From: Flavihumibacter cheonanensis
GTDB lineage: Bacteria > Bacteroidota > Bacteroidia > Chitinophagales > Chitinophagaceae
DNA: 64,000 nucleotides
Direction: 5' to 3'
Assembly: GCF_022352215.1 (NCBI RefSeq)
Contig: NZ_JAKRWF010000001.1
Location: 930,001 to 994,000, forward strand
The position numbers and the translations under genes are program-made. Of the stretch, positions 1 through 8,606 are shown piece after piece. The notes beneath the pieces were generated by a model, which worked only from the letters and a program-made list of their open reading frames with translations, was not told the DNA's origin and ran no database searches. Positions within the stretch are counted from its first letter, which is position 1, and every line of letters starts with the position of its first letter.

Positions 1-1
1 C

Positions 2-448
2 CAACTCAAAGGTTCCCTGGAAGCCTATGCTTCCGCTACTGGTGTTGTGTTAACTGCAAAAGAAATGCTACAGCAAGAACCGGAGAAACCCAGTATGTTG
101 CGCAAGTACAATTTAGAGGAGTTAACCAGCAAACAAATTTTCGATTGTGCTATGCAGGGAGATGAGATTTCCCAATCGGTGTATCGGTTTACAGGACAGA
201 TTCTCGGCGAATCCCTGGCCAATTTTGTAATGTTTTCTTCTCCGGAAGCGATCATCCTGTTCGGTGGACTAATCAAAGCCGGTAATCTTATTTTTGATCC
301 AACGATTGAACACATGGAGCGGAACCTGCTGCCCATCTTCAAGAATAAAGTGAAGGTAATCAAGAGTGACCTTCATGAGGCAGATGCCGCCATTCTGGGA
401 GCGAGCGCATTGGTGTGGGAGATGAAGCAGAGTAGTTCGTCGCTATGA
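2..448 (+). CDS. ROK family sugar kinase (glucokinase-like), 3' part only
   Basis: The frame is open from the left edge, so only the C-terminal ~148 residues of a gene starting outside the window are visible. They match the C-terminal lobe of ROK-family kinases: a GSLEAYASATG stretch, then an IILFGGLIKAG strand and loop, and a closing EADAAILGASAL helix. Family members phosphorylate glucose or a related hexose in the cytoplasm; the exact substrate cannot be read here. The N-terminal phosphate-binding motif and the zinc cysteines lie outside the window. The TGA stop opens directly into a heptamer repeat array and a terminator. Confidence 0.85.
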   Translation, partial: QLKGSLEAYASATGVVLTAKEMLQQEPEKPSMLRKYNLEELTSKQIFDCAMQGDEISQSVYRFTGQILGESLANFVMFSSPEAIILFGGLIKAGNLIFDPTIEHMERNLLPIFKNKVKVIKSDLHEADAAILGASALVWEMKQSSSSL

Positions 449-525
449 GGAAGTGAGATGTCAGACGTGAGACGTGAAAAGTGAAAGGTGAAACGTGAAA
501 GATTGTGAAAGGTGAAAGGTGAAAA
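446..525 (+). repeat. Heptanucleotide array at the 3' end of the ROK gene
   Basis: Beginning at the TGA stop there is a TGAGGAA lead, then ten 7-base units in order: GTGAGAT, GTCAGAC, GTGAGAC, GTGAAAA, GTGAAAG, GTGAAAC, GTGAAAG, then an ATT interruption, then GTGAAAG, GTGAAAG, GTGAAAA. The array lies in the sense orientation of the upstream gene and is followed 37 bases later by a terminator hairpin. It is the left arm of a pair whose right arm is at 771-833. Function unknown. Confidence 0.9.
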
Positions 526-561
526 CGGAGTCGGGATTTGCGGCTCAGATTCAAATAATTT

Positions 562-593
562 CCCGGTCAAATTTAACTTGACCGGGATTTTTT
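562..593 (+). terminator. Rho-independent terminator of the ROK gene
   Basis: A CCCGGTCAA / TTGACCGGG stem with a seven-base AT-rich loop is followed by a T-run on the plus strand. It would end the ROK transcript after the heptamer array. From here to 770 I see no gene; the stretch is AT-rich and without recognisable motifs. Confidence 0.85.
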
Positions 594-770
594 ATTATTA
601 AGTCCTAAATAAACCAGTCTTTCCAGATTTTTATTGGTGGTTATATGTATCAGCTTCCAAGCAAAGCATTGCCTGTAAGTAACGATACTAGTTGAATCAT
701 TTTGTGTAGGGTATAATTACAATTGTTCCTTGTGTTTGAGTTTGATAAGGCTGCTCAAAGATTTGAGTTC

Positions 771-833
771 TTCTCACGTCTCACGTCTCACGTCTCACAT
801 TTTACCATTTTCACCTTTCACCTTTCACCTTCC
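771..833 (-). repeat. Heptanucleotide array at the 3' end of the phosphodiester glycosidase gene
   Basis: On the minus strand, in the sense of the gene that ends here, the units are GTGAAAG, GTGAAAG, GTGAAAA, a ten-base interruption, then GTGAGAC three times and GTGAGAA. The stop codon TGA of the gene at 811 is bases 2-4 of the GTGAAAA unit. The preceding two units are coding and give the terminal Lys-Val-Lys-Gly-Glu-Arg. The array is the opposite arm to 446-525 across a convergent gene gap. Confidence 0.9.
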
Positions 834-1908
834 ATACCATCGCCGCCGGCACTGCCCGTTGACCTTCCTTATCGGATGGCCGGATGGTTTCCATTCCGTT
901 TATCAGCAAACAGGAACTGCCGCCTCCATCCAGGTTCAACGCTTCCACACAACCAAGTTGTACAAGAAGAGCTGCGGTTTCGGTTAGAGTGGCACCTGCT
1001 GCAACACCAGGATTTCTACCCTCTATGACCAGCACAAGTATTTTACCTTCTTTTGTATAACCAATGGCTGTCCTTGGATGAGCATCATGGATAGCTTTAC
1101 CTGCGAATTTTCGCTCTTCGTTATTGGTTATGTTAACTGAGCTGTTTTGAACCAGTACTGGACCACCGCCAACTACCGTTTGCATTTTCCATCGTTTCAA
1201 TTGCATACTGGAGGAAAAATGACTCAGTGTGGTGGTGGACTTTTTTGCTGTGGCAAAATTGAATTCATATTGGCTGTCTTTGTACAAATCCGGAACCAGT
1301 TGGGTCGCATATGGCTTTCGTTTGTTCTTCGCTGTGAAGGTCCAGGCTACGTCCATTTCTCCTTTCTTATTGATGCCAAGCGCACTTACAAATGGATGAT
1401 AGTATTGCCCACTGTCAACTCCCCTGCCTGTTATGGTATGCTGGTTATAAGCCAGTAACCTTCCTCTGTTTACAATAACGTTCAGATTCAGATTGTCTTT
1501 AAAAGAAAAAAAACTGGTATTCACAACCAGCACCGGATGATTATTTTTCTCATAGAATCCGGAAGGAGTGAGTCGCCGGTTTTGGGTGGTATCATGCTCC
1601 ATTTGCAGCGAACCGGAACCTGGATCAGCAATCACGTAAAATGCACGGAAGGCTTTGTTCTGGTACATCCCTTCAAAGGAATATACTTCCATACCTGGGG
1701 GTATTGGACCGAAATCAGAAGACCTGTTTTGCCAGTTAATTGAAGCTTCGCTTTGGAAATCTGTGTTAGGCTTGACAAATAAAGGTTGCACCTCTTTATG
1801 GGTTTCTCCGGTTGAACCAGTTAACTGGGCACTACTAACAATAGGAAAAAATAAAAGGCCGATTAAGGCCTTGAAAAATAAGTTGCTCATGCTATTTAAC
1901 GACTCCAT
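811..1908 (-). CDS. Secreted phosphodiester glycosidase family protein (NAGPA/DUF2233)
   Basis: A 365-residue protein with a signal peptide (FFKALIGLLFFPIVSSA then Q) and a phosphodiester-glycosidase domain of the DUF2233/NAGPA family. The diagnostic C-terminal part is present: HPRTAIGYTKEGKILVLVIEG, then a leucine-rich helix and LNLDGGGSSCLLINGM around residues 310-335. Relatives hydrolyse or modify phosphodiester-linked sugars outside the cytoplasm; the substrate here is unknown. The ATG at 1908 overlaps the lipA stop as TGATG, suggesting translational coupling. A second ATG at 1890 places the start closer to the signal peptide. The last residues are encoded inside a heptamer repeat array. 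Confidence 0.82.
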   Translation of the reverse strand: MESLNSMSNLFFKALIGLLFFPIVSSAQLTGSTGETHKEVQPLFVKPNTDFQSEASINWQNRSSDFGPIPPGMEVYSFEGMYQNKAFRAFYVIADPGSGSLQMEHDTTQNRRLTPSGFYEKNNHPVLVVNTSFFSFKDNLNLNVIVNRGRLLAYNQHTITGRGVDSGQYYHPFVSALGINKKGEMDVAWTFTAKNKRKPYATQLVPDLYKDSQYEFNFATAKKSTTTLSHFSSSMQLKRWKMQTVVGGGPVLVQNSSVNITNNEERKFAGKAIHDAHPRTAIGYTKEGKILVLVIEGRNPGVAAGATLTETAALLVQLGCVEALNLDGGGSSCLLINGMETIRPSDKEGQRAVPAAMVWKVKGER

Positions 1909-2855
1909 CAGGATGCTTTATAAACTTCTATACCTTCTTTTTCTTCCATCCACTTCTGCTTTCCATAACCGGGAATAACATGACGTTCGGAGTGATAAGA
2001 AGAACGAACCAGCGGACCACTTTCCACATAATCCAATCCCAGGTTATAACCAATTTCGCGGTACTCGGCAAATTCATCCGGGTGTACGAACCGATCTACC
2101 GGTAGATGCTTTTTTGTAGGCTGAAGATATTGCCCAATCGTTACCACATCCACTCCGTTATCCCTCAAATCGGTCAATGTCTGAATTACTTCTTCTTTGG
2201 TTTCTCCCAGTCCCAGCATGATACCGCTTTTCACGCGCATACCGCCTTCTTTCAGCGTTCTCAGCACGTCCATACTTCTCCAGTATTTTGCCTGGATACG
2301 GACGCGTTTGGTGAGTCGCTCTACAGTTTCAATATTATGCGAAACTACTTCCGGGGCAGCATCAATTACACGCTGAATCTGGTCTTTTATGCCTTTAAAA
2401 TCAGGGATCAGGGTTTCCAGGGTAGTTTCCGGGTTCAACTGCTTCACCGCCTTAATGGTATTGTACCAAATGGTTGAACCACCATCTTTTAATTCATCCC
2501 GGTCTACAGAAGTAATTACCGCATGTTTCACTTTCATCAGATAGATGGCTTCCGCTACCCGCTGGGGTTCATCCCAGTCAATCGGGTCGGGCCGTCCTGT
2601 AGCAACTGCACAAAAACCACAACTCCGGGTACAGGTATTGCCCAGGATCATAAAAGTGGCTGTGCCTTCACCCCAGCACTCTCCCATATTGGGACAGTTA
2701 CCGCTTTCACATATTGTATGAAGCTTATGTGTATCTACAAGAGAACGAACATGTTTATAACTTTCCCCGGTAGGAAGTTTAACTCTTAGCCAATTAGGCT
2801 TTTTAATAGCAGACTCAGATTTCGGAACAGCTGCAACTACGGGTAATTCCTGCAT
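1908..2855 (-). CDS. lipA: Lipoyl synthase
   Basis: A 315-residue radical-SAM enzyme that inserts two sulfur atoms into the octanoyl chain on lipoyl-domain proteins such as the 2-oxoacid dehydrogenase E2 subunits. The auxiliary cluster motif C49-x4-C54-x5-C60 ([12 protein letters not shown]) and the SAM cluster motif C75-x3-C79-x2-C82 (CTRSCGFC) are both intact. The C-terminal RSSYHSE contains the conserved serine that ligates the auxiliary cluster. Length is normal for the family. It is followed by the glycosidase with a one-base TGATG overlap and preceded by an outer-membrane protein gene. pdhB, whose complex depends on lipoate, lies elsewhere in the window at 58575. Confidence 0.97.
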   Translation of the reverse strand: MQELPVVAAVPKSESAIKKPNWLRVKLPTGESYKHVRSLVDTHKLHTICESGNCPNMGECWGEGTATFMILGNTCTRSCGFCAVATGRPDPIDWDEPQRVAEAIYLMKVKHAVITSVDRDELKDGGSTIWYNTIKAVKQLNPETTLETLIPDFKGIKDQIQRVIDAAPEVVSHNIETVERLTKRVRIQAKYWRSMDVLRTLKEGGMRVKSGIMLGLGETKEEVIQTLTDLRDNGVDVVTIGQYLQPTKKHLPVDRFVHPDEFAEYREIGYNLGLDYVESGPLVRSSYHSERHVIPGYGKQKWMEEKEGIEVYKAS

Positions 2856-2872
2856 AATGGAACAAAATTACA

Positions 2873-3682
2873 TTACTTACGCTTACCAAAGAGTACGGTT
2901 ACGTAAGCATTAAAAAACAGGTTCCTTTCTTTATTGTTCACCATCTGAAGTACGGACTGGCTGTAATATTCAAGGTTTACCCCCGCTTCAATAGCGGAAA
3001 CCACTTCGTTGAAGCGGCCATAATCAAAACGAAGTGCTGCTTTAGCATGCGCACCCGGATTGAATTTTAACTCTCCCCATCCTACCGTGAAACCGGATGC
3101 TCCCAGGTAAGCATACTGGCGGAAATCCTCAATTTCTGTAAAACGTTTACGACTTCTTTCCTCTGTGGTACGATCTACCACATCTACGTAATAAGGCTTT
3201 TCTAGTCCGAAGCTGATACCTCCTGCCCAGATGCCAGTTACCGACACCCCGTTTTTATTGCTTTTTCCACCGATCAGGTATTGCTGACCGTAAGCTCCTT
3301 TTAATTGATAAAAATTGTTTGCTTTCCCAAAAACATATTGATTTACGTTTCCGGTGAACAGGTCAATACTTCCGGCATCCTTATCTTCTTTGGGATGTTT
3401 CTTTTCGTTGAATTCAATCTGGATTAACCTCGTCTTGCGCGGCGTAATAAATTTCCCCTTTTCAAAGAAGATACCCCAGCCATCGCTATTTAGTCGTAAT
3501 CCAAATACATTGTGTTTATCGAAAATCAATTGCCCTTCTTCTTCCATCTTTAATAAGGCATTGATTCTTTCTTTTTTTTCAGCTTTCTTGTCCTTCCTGG
3601 AGGACGCGGGATTGGATTGGGCCCATACCATGGTTGTCATCACAATTCCTATCGGCAATAACAAGATTTTTTTCACAGTCAT
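2873..3682 (-). CDS. Conserved outer-membrane beta-barrel-like protein, function unknown
   Basis: A 269-residue protein with a cleavable signal peptide (KKILLLPIGIVMTTMVWAQ), a Lys/Glu-rich stretch at about residues 28-48, and then alternating hydrophobic/polar strands with many Tyr, Phe and Gly residues, ending FFNAYVTVLFGKRK. An aromatic-containing terminal strand fits an outer-membrane barrel. I do not recognise a named enzyme family; related hypothetical proteins are common in Bacteroidota. It lies 17 bases upstream of lipA on the same strand and probably shares its transcript. It is divergent from the OsmC gene across 44 bases. Confidence 0.6.
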   Translation of the reverse strand: MTVKKILLLPIGIVMTTMVWAQSNPASSRKDKKAEKKERINALLKMEEEGQLIFDKHNVFGLRLNSDGWGIFFEKGKFITPRKTRLIQIEFNEKKHPKEDKDAGSIDLFTGNVNQYVFGKANNFYQLKGAYGQQYLIGGKSNKNGVSVTGIWAGGISFGLEKPYYVDVVDRTTEERSRKRFTEIEDFRQYAYLGASGFTVGWGELKFNPGAHAKAALRFDYGRFNEVVSAIEAGVNLEYYSQSVLQMVNNKERNLFFNAYVTVLFGKRK

Positions 3683-3726
3683 TTTTTTAGGTACCTGCTA
3701 GCGTAAATTTATACAAAAATAACAGC

Positions 3727-4131
3727 ATGACAGCATCCGTTGTTTACGAAGGACATTTACGTTGTAAGGCCACACACCTGCAGAGCGGTACATCAATTGA
3801 AACAGATGCCCCAACGGATAACAGGGGAAAGGGAGAGCGTTTTTCACCTACCGATATGGTTTGTGTAGCGCTTGGAACCTGCGCCATTACTACAATGGGC
3901 ATTAAAGCACAGGATATGGGGATAGAACTGGCTGGTACTACCATAGATATTCAAAAACACATGGTCAGTGACCCCAGAAGGATAGGTAAAATTGATGTTA
4001 TTCTGCATTTCCCGCAAACGTTAAACCTAAGTGAAAAAGATCGGGTCATCCTGGAAAGGGTTGGAAACAACTGCCCGGTGTTCAAAAGTTTATCTCCCGA
4101 TGTTAACATGAACCTGGTTTATGTATGGTGA
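3727..4131 (+). CDS. OsmC family peroxiredoxin-like protein
   Basis: A 134-residue OsmC/Ohr-fold protein. The two redox cysteines expected of the family are visible: one in VCVALGTCAITTMG (about residue 59) on the central helix and one in NNCPVFKSLS (about residue 118). Such proteins reduce organic hydroperoxides with thiol cofactors in the cytoplasm. The sequence resembles the YhfA-like branch more than Ohr, so the substrate is uncertain. It is a single-gene unit: divergent from the gene at 2873-3682 and overlapping the 3' end of the DUF2851 gene by 13 bases. Confidence 0.88.
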   Translation: MTASVVYEGHLRCKATHLQSGTSIETDAPTDNRGKGERFSPTDMVCVALGTCAITTMGIKAQDMGIELAGTTIDIQKHMVSDPRRIGKIDVILHFPQTLNLSEKDRVILERVGNNCPVFKSLSPDVNMNLVYVW

Positions 4132-5390
4132 GGTTCTTTTAGCAAATACCGACCAATGGAACAATCCAGGCAGCGTCTAGCCTCGCAATAATACTTTTTA
4201 AGTTCAATGAGAGCCTGACTTTCAAGCGCTGTTTCGGAGGTGGCTCCCGCACGTTGCCACTGTTTAATCAGCGCATTTCGCTCAGCCGGCAGACTACTCA
4301 GCCAGTTGATCGCTTTTTGCTGAAGAGCCGGCTGTTGTTGATAAACTCCTGCTGCATATTGGTATGGAATAATCACATTTATGAGTAGCTGCTGGATCAG
4401 TTCTTCACCTGTATGTTTGGGCTGGTAGGGAGAAGCTTCATCGAGCGTAAAGTGATAATGCCAAAAATCATTGGCGGTTATATCGAGTGTTCTGGCAATG
4501 TCCGGAAGTTTTTCTGCTTCCAGCCAGCTCCGGCTGAACATACCTTGCTGATGCCAGAGCATGGCCAATTGTGCCAGCCGTACTTCCGGAAAAGCAGTTG
4601 GACGCATTCGTAGTTTCTGCATTCTGCCATGTAATTCCGGTAACTGATACTTGTGTTGCAGATATTGATATTCGCGTTGTAATAACTGCACATAGGGGTC
4701 GGGGTTGGATTCCTTTAAGAGATTTGCCTGCCCCAATAATAAGGCCTCGAGTTGTATCACCTGATCCTTGTGTCTTGCCATAATACGGGATGGCAGACTT
4801 TTCGCTACCTGCTCAAAAAAATCACCGTTCACTACTGAGCCCATATACCTGGCCATCCAACACCAGGAGGCATCGTTCCAGTTATGGTTGCATGATTTAT
4901 ACAGGTTAAGTAAATCTTTTGCCTTGCGTTGAATCCGTTCCAGTATCAACTGCTGTTTCCAGTTTGCCCAGTAATCATTCGTTATGTCGGGCAACCATTC
5001 CTGGCAAACCAATTGCCCACCCGATTGCATAAGTTGTTCATACCTTTCTAACAGTATAGCCGATACCCGGTCTTGCAAAACCAGGGTCGGTAAACTGGCT
5101 GATAAGCGCGGAGCATCATTTTCCCATACTACGTGCAGGATTACATTGTTGTAAGATGGGTCTGTCTGGTGGCGATGCTGGTACCATTGAGAGCTTTTTA
5201 CATGTATCTCTACATTTCCCGCCCAGGTAGTACCATCCAGCAGAATACGCGCATTGAGAAAATCAGGTCCCTGGTCGTGATTCCATGTGCCGGGATCACG
5301 GATGATCAATTGCTCACCGCTTTCCAGCACCAGATTATTCAGCTGGAAATATTTTTCCTGCCAGATAAACTGCAAGAGTCGCTCTTTCAT
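4119..5390 (-). CDS. DUF2851 family protein
   Basis: A 423-residue soluble protein of the DUF2851 family, restricted largely to Bacteroidota. The characteristic N-terminus is present: ERLLQFIWQEKYF, then a GPDFLNARILLDG block, then WAGNVEIHVKSSQW and NVILHVVWEND. These blocks resemble a nuclease-like fold with conserved Asp/Glu and His, but no activity is established to my knowledge. The C-terminal half is helical, with a CxxC-type ARRCLDCSIGRYLL near the end. It is the last gene of the minus-strand KdsC/UbiA/Maf group, 43 bases after Maf. Confidence 0.8.
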   Translation of the reverse strand: MKERLLQFIWQEKYFQLNNLVLESGEQLIIRDPGTWNHDQGPDFLNARILLDGTTWAGNVEIHVKSSQWYQHRHQTDPSYNNVILHVVWENDAPRLSASLPTLVLQDRVSAILLERYEQLMQSGGQLVCQEWLPDITNDYWANWKQQLILERIQRKAKDLLNLYKSCNHNWNDASWCWMARYMGSVVNGDFFEQVAKSLPSRIMARHKDQVIQLEALLLGQANLLKESNPDPYVQLLQREYQYLQHKYQLPELHGRMQKLRMRPTAFPEVRLAQLAMLWHQQGMFSRSWLEAEKLPDIARTLDITANDFWHYHFTLDEASPYQPKHTGEELIQQLLINVIIPYQYAAGVYQQQPALQQKAINWLSSLPAERNALIKQWQRAGATSETALESQALIELKKYYCEARRCLDCSIGRYLLKEPHHT

Positions 5391-5433
5391 TTTTTTGATG
5401 AAAACTAAGTTCCTTCTGCTTGCTGGTCAAGCG

Positions 5434-6003
5434 TTAAAACACCTGAGTTTGCAGGGTTTGAACAACGCGACTAACTGGTAATCCCATTACATTGTAAAAA
5501 TCACCTGCAATGGAATGAATCCCGACCACACCAATCCATTCCTGGATGGCATAAGCGCCTGCCTTATCATATGGAAGATAATGGTCTATATAATAGGTAA
5601 TCTGCTCCAGTGTTAACGGATGAAACTGTACCCTTGTGATATCTGAAAATGACCATTCCTTCTCTCCTTTTCGAATGACCACACCCGTTATAACCTGGTG
5701 TGTTTCACCGGAAAGGTTACTTAAAATTTTTATTGCATCCTCCCTGTCTTTAGGTTTTCCAATGATCTGTTTATTTAATACAACAATGGTATCCGCAGCC
5801 AGCACAATTCTTTCATCTAATAATTCTTTCTGAATTACCCTGGCTTTTTCCCTTGCTATGAAAACGGGCACTTCTTCAATAGCTAAATCAGGTGGAAAAG
5901 TTTCAGCGGTCTCTTTCACTTTTATTTCAAACGGGATCTCTGCCCATTCCAATAATTGTTTTCTTCTTGGCGATTGCGATGCGAGTATAATTTTTTCCAT
6001 CAT
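5434..6003 (-). CDS. Maf family nucleotide pyrophosphatase
   Basis: A Maf-like nucleoside-triphosphate pyrophosphatase of about 189 residues. It begins with the family signature LASQSPRRKQLLEWA, followed by EKARV, LAADTIVVLN and GKPKDREDA blocks, and YAIQEWIGVVGIHSIAGDFYNVMGLP near the C-terminus. Members hydrolyse non-canonical or modified NTPs to monophosphates. I chose the ATG at 6003; the ATG at 6000 overlaps the UbiA stop as TGATG, and a GTG lies at 6012. The overlap points to coupling with the UbiA-like gene. Confidence 0.9.
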   Translation of the reverse strand: MMEKIILASQSPRRKQLLEWAEIPFEIKVKETAETFPPDLAIEEVPVFIAREKARVIQKELLDERIVLAADTIVVLNKQIIGKPKDREDAIKILSNLSGETHQVITGVVIRKGEKEWSFSDITRVQFHPLTLEQITYYIDHYLPYDKAGAYAIQEWIGVVGIHSIAGDFYNVMGLPVSRVVQTLQTQVF

Positions 6004-6932
6004 AAATACCACTTAAAAAACAGCAGTGTCAGTATGCCTGCCAGCATAATACCCTTTATCAATGAACTGAGCCTGTGAAAATCGGATGGGGTTTGCGCTT
6101 TTTTCAGATCCAGCAAAAACATGATTAAAGGAAAGATAACAGCTAATAGGGAAAACAATACGCCAATCCACCAGCCTTTAAACAACCCGATCACCTGGAT
6201 AATCCCCAGGCTGGCCAGTAATACAATTGTCCAGATGCCAACAAATAATTTACTAGCCTGAAGCCCCCATACTATCGGCATGGTTTTACAACCATACCTG
6301 TCGTCTCCTTCCCGGTCTTCCATATCTTTTACCACTTCCCGGATCAAAGAAATAATAAATGCAAATCCACTGTATAAAACCGCGTATTTGAATACATTCT
6401 TGAACGCCAGGATATAATCTGGATCGTCAAACCGGCTGATACGCATTTCGGCAAAATAAAGAACAAGAATAACCCAGGCAGTTAATAAGGATATAAGGAT
6501 ATTACCAATCAGCAATTGTTTTTTAAACGTGGTACTGTACAACCATAACAGGATCACACAACCGAAATTGGCAAAACCGATGATCGGATTACGAAGTTCC
6601 CAGGAGACATAAAAGGCAAGTACGATACCTATACTGGAAAAAATAAAATGCCAGAAGATTGCCCAGCGTCTGCTAATAAAACGCTGTACTACGATTGCGT
6701 CCGGTTTGTTCACCTGGTCAATATTCAGATCGAAATAGTCATTGATTATATAACCGGCTGCTGCTATCAGAACCGATGAGAGCCCGAGCATACCAAAGAT
6801 CGGCAGGCTCAGCTTCAGGTTAACTCCAATGGTTGGCTGCAGGACACAGTAGTAAAATAACAGCTGTGTTACAACAATAAAAACCAGGTTAGGCCATCGA
6901 ACCAGTCGGAGAAATGCAGCGATTGTTTTCAA
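6000..6932 (-). CDS. UbiA-type membrane prenyltransferase
   Basis: A 310-residue polytopic protein with about eight or nine hydrophobic segments. The two aspartate-rich motifs of the UbiA family are present: NDYFDLNIDQ (about residues 64-73) and DMEDREGDD (about residue 200). The family transfers isoprenoid chains to aromatic or glycerol-phosphate acceptors in the inner membrane. Bacteroidota copies in this context are usually labelled geranylgeranylglycerol-phosphate geranylgeranyltransferase, but the acceptor is not known from sequence. It sits between the KdsC-like phosphatase and Maf with short gaps, so it is probably co-transcribed with them. Confidence 0.85.
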   Translation of the reverse strand: MKTIAAFLRLVRWPNLVFIVVTQLLFYYCVLQPTIGVNLKLSLPIFGMLGLSSVLIAAAGYIINDYFDLNIDQVNKPDAIVVQRFISRRWAIFWHFIFSSIGIVLAFYVSWELRNPIIGFANFGCVILLWLYSTTFKKQLLIGNILISLLTAWVILVLYFAEMRISRFDDPDYILAFKNVFKYAVLYSGFAFIISLIREVVKDMEDREGDDRYGCKTMPIVWGLQASKLFVGIWTIVLLASLGIIQVIGLFKGWWIGVLFSLLAVIFPLIMFLLDLKKAQTPSDFHRLSSLIKGIMLAGILTLLFFKWYL

Positions 6933-6955
6933 ATTTACGCTTTCAGTTTTTCAAT

Positions 6956-7477
6956 TTATTTGCTTGATACGGTAGTATCGATCTGCCAGTCACCTCTTAA
7001 TTTCATAATTTTTTCCAATACATCTCTAACACAGCCCTCTCCTCCCTTTTGCTGACTGATATAAGTGGCTACCTGCAAGATTTCCGGAGCAGCATCTGCA
7101 GGAGCACATGGTAATCCAACCAGCTGCATCACTGAAAAATCCGGAATATCATCGCCCATAAAGAGGATTTCTTCCCAATGTAACTGTAGCCTGTTTCTGT
7201 ATTCTTCCAGTAAAGCAGCTTTGTTCTCCACTTTGAGATAAACCTCCTGTATGCCGAGTTTCTGTAAGCGTTCCCGTACGGCTTCCGACTGGCCACCGGA
7301 GATGATAACAACCCGATACCCTTTCTTTACCGCCAGTTGCAATGCATAGCCATCCTTGATGTTCATGCGACGTACCATTTGTCCGTCTTCCATCAGCCAT
7401 AGGGTTCCATCGGTTAATACGCCATCTACGTCCAGCACTATAGTGGTGATCTTGCGAAACTGATCCAGCAGGTTCAT
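6956..7477 (-). CDS. KdsC-like HAD phosphatase
   Basis: A 173-residue HAD-superfamily phosphatase of the KdsC type (3-deoxy-D-manno-octulosonate-8-phosphate phosphatase). Motif I is IVLDVDGVLTDG (residues 14-25), motif II is VIISGGQS, and motif III/IV is FMGDDIPDFSVM followed by APADAAPE. The short, capless length fits KdsC. It would act in Kdo synthesis for lipopolysaccharide. It heads the UbiA-Maf-DUF2851 group; the DUF2520 gene that often precedes it in relatives is separated here by an oppositely oriented gene. Confidence 0.85.
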   Translation of the reverse strand: MNLLDQFRKITTIVLDVDGVLTDGTLWLMEDGQMVRRMNIKDGYALQLAVKKGYRVVIISGGQSEAVRERLQKLGIQEVYLKVENKAALLEEYRNRLQLHWEEILFMGDDIPDFSVMQLVGLPCAPADAAPEILQVATYISQQKGGEGCVRDVLEKIMKLRGDWQIDTTVSSK

Positions 7478-7589
7478 GATAAGTTTATTTCAGCGGACAA
7501 TTAATTTAGTTGAGGGTAGCGAGCAAAACTAGCAAATGGTGATTAGACTAACAGGATTTTCACTACTTTAATAGTCCTAAAACCAACAT

Positions 7590-8606
7590 ATGAAAAGGGG
7601 AATCCGCATTTTGATCTGGATTGTGGCAATCATAGGTCTGTTATTGCTGATTGGCGCTTTCCTTCCCGGATCTGTTACTGTCTCAAGATCTACCAGTATA
7701 AAAGCACCGGCTTCAACTGTTTATGGAGTTCTTACCGATCTTACTACTTACGATGCCTGGATGCCATGGAACCAAATTGATACCAACATGAAAAAGACGT
7801 TTGGCCCTCTTACAAAAGGAAAAGGAGCCTGGTATTCCTGGTCAAGTGAAAATTGGAAAGTAGGGGAAGGCAAACTGGAAATTTCAGCTGTGGTACCGAA
7901 TCAGTCAATTACTACCGATCTTGTTTTTGGCGGTTCGGATGAAATCAACAAAGCAGAATGGAAACTGGAGCCGGATGGAAATGAGACCAAAACTACCTGG
8001 ACCATGCATGCGCATTTCGGCCATAATCCCATTAGTCGATGGTTTGGATTATTTGCAGAATCCATGATAGCACCTGATTTTGAGAAGGGACTTGCCCAGC
8101 TAAAGCAAAAAATTGAAACAGGTGAACTCCGTTTACCTGAACCAAAAATGATGGTTGAAACAATTAAAACAGCTCCCCTCCAGGTATTAACTATTCTGGA
8201 CACTGCAGCTGTGCAATCCGATATTGGTCCGGTTTTACAAAAAGCCTATGGAGAGATCGGCGAATTGATTAATAAAGATCAACTGACCTTTACAAGCGCT
8301 CCTCTTGCCTGGTTTTACTCTAACTCAGCACCATATGTTCTGGAGGCAGCAATCCCCGTAAATAAGGCACCTAGCACTACTTCTGGCCGGATCAAATACA
8401 AAACGGTTCCCGCTGAAAATGCCGTCGTGGTGCATTTTTACGGTCCTTATGAAGAAACAAAACTAGCTTATGCCAAAATCCAGGATTGGCTGAAAGCCAA
8501 TAATAAAAAGGCGAAAGGTGCTCCCTACGATGTGTATATGGATGATCCAACCACAAAAAAATCCATGTATGAAGTACGTACCGATATCATTCAGCCTTTT
8601 GAGTAA
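7590..8606 (+). CDS. SRPBCC domain plus GyrI-like effector-binding protein
   Basis: A 338-residue two-domain protein. After a membrane anchor or signal helix (about residues 5-25) comes an SRPBCC/polyketide-cyclase-like domain (about 30-170) beginning SRSTSIKAPASTVYGVLTDL. The C-terminal half (about 185-335) resembles the GyrI/AraC effector-binding fold, with VVVHFYGPYEETKLAY and a final YEVRTDIIQPF. Both folds bind small hydrophobic ligands; the ligand here is unknown. It lies on the opposite strand inside an otherwise minus-strand cluster, and its 3' end overlaps the DUF2520 gene by 20 bases. Confidence 0.8.
   Translation: MKRGIRILIWIVAIIGLLLLIGAFLPGSVTVSRSTSIKAPASTVYGVLTDLTTYDAWMPWNQIDTNMKKTFGPLTKGKGAWYSWSSENWKVGEGKLEISAVVPNQSITTDLVFGGSDEINKAEWKLEPDGNETKTTWTMHAHFGHNPISRWFGLFAESMIAPDFEKGLAQLKQKIETGELRLPEPKMMVETIKTAPLQVLTILDTAAVQSDIGPVLQKAYGEIGELINKDQLTFTSAPLAWFYSNSAPYVLEAAIPVNKAPSTTSGRIKYKTVPAENAVVVHFYGPYEETKLAYAKIQDWLKANNKKAKGAPYDVYMDDPTTKKSMYEVRTDIIQPFE

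Noticed and set aside
446-525. Resemblance of the heptamer arrays to a CRISPR array
   Set aside because: Units are only seven bases and are directly adjacent, without unique spacers of constant length, and no cas gene is present.
360-570. Open reading frames through the arrays rich in His, Phe, Thr and Ser
   Set aside because: They are translations of heptamer repeats in other frames; there is no start signal or conservation, and composition reflects the repeat.
723-1028. Plus-strand frames across the glycosidase 3' end
   Set aside because: They lie antisense to a clear phosphodiester glycosidase and contain the array; no family features.
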